NCBI RefSeq assembly: GCF_009184425.1
Contig: NZ_WELG01000001.1
Location: 1,301,870 to 1,365,869 of the forward strand
DNA: 64,000 bases
Source of the DNA: Flagellimonas olearia
Lineage (GTDB): Bacteria > Bacteroidota > Bacteroidia > Flavobacteriales > Flavobacteriaceae
Direction of reading: 5' to 3'
Below, one piece after another: positions 61,798-64,000 of this stretch. The notes beneath the pieces were generated by a model. It was given only the letters and a program-made list of their open reading frames with translations, ran no database searches and had not been told where the DNA came from. Numbering within the stretch: position 1 is the stretch's first letter; each line of letters opens with the position of its first letter. The position numbers were made by a program, and so were the translations under genes.

Positions 61798-64000
61798 CTA
61801 CTTGCTCAAATACATTTTACGACGAGAATATAGGTTGTAAAACTCATCATCTTTTAAGCTATCAATAAACAGTATGCTTTCTCCCGTACTCTTCATTTCA
61901 GGCCCAAGATTTTTGTTTACGTTCGGGAACTTGTTAAAGGAGAAAACCGGCTGTTTAATGGCGTATCCATCCAATTTAGGGTTAAACTCGAAGTCTTTCA
62001 CCTTCTTTTCCTTCAACATCACCTTGGTAGCGTAATTCACATAAGGTTCCCCATACGCTTTTGCTATGAAGGGAACTGTTCTGGATGCCCTTGGGTTGGC
62101 CTCAATGATGTATACTATGTCATCCTTGACAGCAAACTGGATATTGATCAATCCCACCGTATTCAGCGCCAACGCAATCTTTTTGGTATGGTCCTTTATC
62201 TGTTGCATTACAAATTCCCCTAAGTTAAAAGGAGGCAATGTGGCATTGGAATCTCCGGAGTGGATACCACAGGGCTCTATATGTTCCATGATCCCGATGA
62301 TATAGACATCCTCCCCATCACAAATGGCATCGGCCTCTGCTTCTATAGCCCCATCCAAATAGTGGTCCAAAAGGAGTTTGTTGTTGGGAATGCTTCGCAG
62401 CAAATCCACAACATGGGCCTCCAATTCTTCTTTATTGATGACGATCTTCATTCCCTGTCCTCCCAAAACATAAGAAGGTCTTACCAAAAGTGGAAAGTTC
62501 AATTGATCGGCAAGGGCCAAGGCCTCATCGGCTGTTTCCGCTACCCCGAATTTTGGGTAAGGAATATCGTTGTTCTTCAACAAGGTGGAAAAACTGCCCC
62601 TGTCTTCGGCCAAATCCAAGGATTCAAAGCTTGTACCTATAATGTTGATTCCGTATTTGTCCAACTTTTCGGCAAGCTTCAATGCAGTCTGCCCACCCAA
62701 CTGAACAATGACCCCTTCGGGCTTTTCATGTAGGATGATGTCATAAATATGCTCCCAAAAAACAGGCTCAAAGTACAGCTTGTCCGCCGTATCAAAATCC
62801 GTGGATACCGTTTCCGGATTACAGTTGATCATGATAGTTTCATAACCGCATTCGGCTGCGGCCAAAACTCCGTGCACACAACAATAATCAAACTCGATTC
62901 CCTGTCCGATCCTGTTGGGACCGGAACCAAGCACCACAATCTTCTTTTTATCGGTCACCTCGCTGTCATTGGCCACATAACGTTGGCCGTCAGCAGTTTC
63001 GATCTCTTCCTCAAAGGTGGAGTAATAATACGGTGTAACGGCCTTGAACTCAGCCGCGCAGGTATCCACCAATTTGTACACCCGATTGATGTTCAAATCC
63101 ATCCGCTTGCTGTGCACTTCACTTTCCCAACAATCCAACATGTGGGCAATCTGTCTATCGGCAAAACCTTTCTGCTTCGCTTCCAACAATAGTGCTTTGG
63201 GCAGGCTTTCTATGGTGTACTTTGATATTTCCATCTCCAAGTAGTGCAATTCCTCATATTGTTTCAGGAACCACATATCTATCTTGGTGATTTCGTGGAT
63301 ACGCTTCAACGGGATTCCAAGCTGGATGGCATCGTAAATCACGAAAACCCTGTCCCAACTGGGCACCCTCAATTTCTCCATTATAGTTTCGTAATCCTTG
63401 TTCCCTTTGCCATCAGCTCCCAATCCATTTCTTTTGATTTCCAAAGATTGTGTAGCCTTGTGCAGGGCTTCCTGGAAGGAACGTCCAATACCCATTACTT
63501 CCCCTACGGACTTCATTTGAAGCCCCAAGGTTCTGTCGGAACCTTCAAACTTATCAAAGTTCCATCTTGGGATCTTTACGATCACATAATCCAGTGTAGG
63601 TTCAAACAAGGCCGATGTGGACTTGGTAATCTGGTTGTCCAATTCATCCAAGGTATATCCAATGGCCAATTTGGCTGCAATTTTTGCAATCGGATAACCT
63701 GTGGCCTTAGAGGCCAAAGCAGATGATCGGGAAACCCTAGGGTTGATCTCAATGGCAATGATATCTTCTTTTTCGTCCGGACTTACGGCAAACTGCACGT
63801 TACATCCCCCTGCAAAATCCCCAATACTGCGCATCATATGGATGGCCATATCCCGCATACGTTGGAAGGTTCTGTCTGATAACGTCATCGCCGGAGCAAC
63901 GGTAATGGAATCCCCGGTATGGATACCCATGGGGTCCATATTTTCGATGGTACAGATGATCACCACGTTGTCGTTTTTGTCCCGAAGCAACTCCAATTCG
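61798..64000 (-). CDS. carB: Carbamoyl-phosphate synthase large subunit (partial, N-terminus outside)
   Basis: The last 733 or so residues are present; the gene continues past base 64000, so no start is in the window. It holds the end of the first ATP-grasp domain ([38 protein letters not shown]), the oligomerisation region and the whole second ATP-grasp domain ([57 protein letters not shown]). It makes carbamoyl phosphate for arginine and pyrimidine synthesis. The protein stops shortly after [20 protein letters not shown], so the C-terminal MGS-like allosteric domain of E. coli CarB (1073 residues) is absent. Confidence 0.95.
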   Translation of the reverse strand, partial: ELELLRDKNDNVVIICTIENMDPMGIHTGDSITVAPAMTLSDRTFQRMRDMAIHMMRSIGDFAGGCNVQFAVSPDEKEDIIAIEINPRVSRSSALASKATGYPIAKIAAKLAIGYTLDELDNQITKSTSALFEPTLDYVIVKIPRWNFDKFEGSDRTLGLQMKSVGEVMGIGRSFQEALHKATQSLEIKRNGLGADGKGNKDYETIMEKLRVPSWDRVFVIYDAIQLGIPLKRIHEITKIDMWFLKQYEELHYLEMEISKYTIESLPKALLLEAKQKGFADRQIAHMLDCWESEVHSKRMDLNINRVYKLVDTCAAEFKAVTPYYYSTFEEEIETADGQRYVANDSEVTDKKKIVVLGSGPNRIGQGIEFDYCCVHGVLAAAECGYETIMINCNPETVSTDFDTADKLYFEPVFWEHIYDIILHEKPEGVIVQLGGQTALKLAEKLDKYGINIIGTSFESLDLAEDRGSFSTLLKNNDIPYPKFGVAETADEALALADQLNFPLLVRPSYVLGGQGMKIVINKEELEAHVVDLLRSIPNNKLLLDHYLDGAIEAEADAICDGEDVYIIGIMEHIEPCGIHSGDSNATLPPFNLGEFVMQQIKDHTKKIALALNTVGLINIQFAVKDDIVYIIEANPRASRTVPFIAKAYGEPYVNYATKVMLKEKKVKDFEFNPKLDGYAIKQPVFSFNKFPNVNKNLGPEMKSTGESILFIDSLKDDEFYNLYSRRKMYLSK

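Noticed and set aside
63990-64000. Start codon of carB at 63996
   Set aside because: The Met is internal: residues before it belong to the first ATP-grasp domain, which continues beyond the window.

Overview
The window looks like chromosome of a marine member of the Flavobacteriaceae (Bacteroidota), close to Muricauda/Flagellimonas in flavour. The signs are TAnnTTTG-type -7 promoter boxes (several with an upstream TTG), almost no Shine-Dalgarno sequences, many lipoproteins and TonB-dependent receptors, and families typical of this group: DUF4249, DUF4252, DUF4294, a SerB-SerA fusion and a CarB without its C-terminal regulatory domain. The genus is an inference. I see no rRNA, tRNA, CRISPR array, insertion sequence or prophage; this is mostly core chromosome.

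Layout. 1-9934: end of rplS, monomeric isocitrate dehydrogenase, a TonB receptor/DUF4249 lipoprotein pair, a GntP permease, two small conserved families and an M42 aminopeptidase. 9935-16248: Nudix protein, hisS, a tandem-repeat lipoprotein, a DUF6495 protein, the rpsF-rpsR-rplI operon and a LytTR regulator; three gaps here carry a family of palindromic intergenic repeats. 16249-24873: priA, a DUF2147 protein, a YihY membrane protein, nadC, rlmH, the serine-biosynthesis fusion, a membrane methyltransferase and rdgB. 24874-34244: a DEAD-box helicase behind a structured leader, a secreted GH13 enzyme, trmH, a cysteine-free sirtuin, a haem-binding protein and purB.

34278-39052: an MscS channel, then an ECF sigma factor operon (sigma, membrane protein, two DUF4252 proteins) read from a probable self-recognised ECF promoter, divergent from an S41 protease lipoprotein. 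39081-45204: a vitamin B12 locus. On the minus strand a cobalamin riboswitch precedes a TonB receptor and a cytosolic cobalamin-binding-type protein; on the plus strand a lipoprotein, permease and ATPase form an ABC importer. 45265-52376: rmuC, two small proteins, and the oxidative pentose phosphate genes pgl, zwf and gnd plus a second MscS channel. 52428-64000: an S9 peptidase, a tripartite RND efflux operon, a small secreted protein, an AhpD-like protein and carB, which runs off the window.

How the parts fit. Icd, Zwf and Gnd are all NADPH sources, and GntP could feed gluconate towards Gnd. The B12 locus covers outer-membrane capture, periplasmic binding and inner-membrane import, but only the receptor operon carries the riboswitch. 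The most interesting leads are the ECF/DUF4252 envelope-type operon with its own promoter class, the helicase leader RNA, the zinc-ligand-free sirtuin, and the B12 locus with its divided control.
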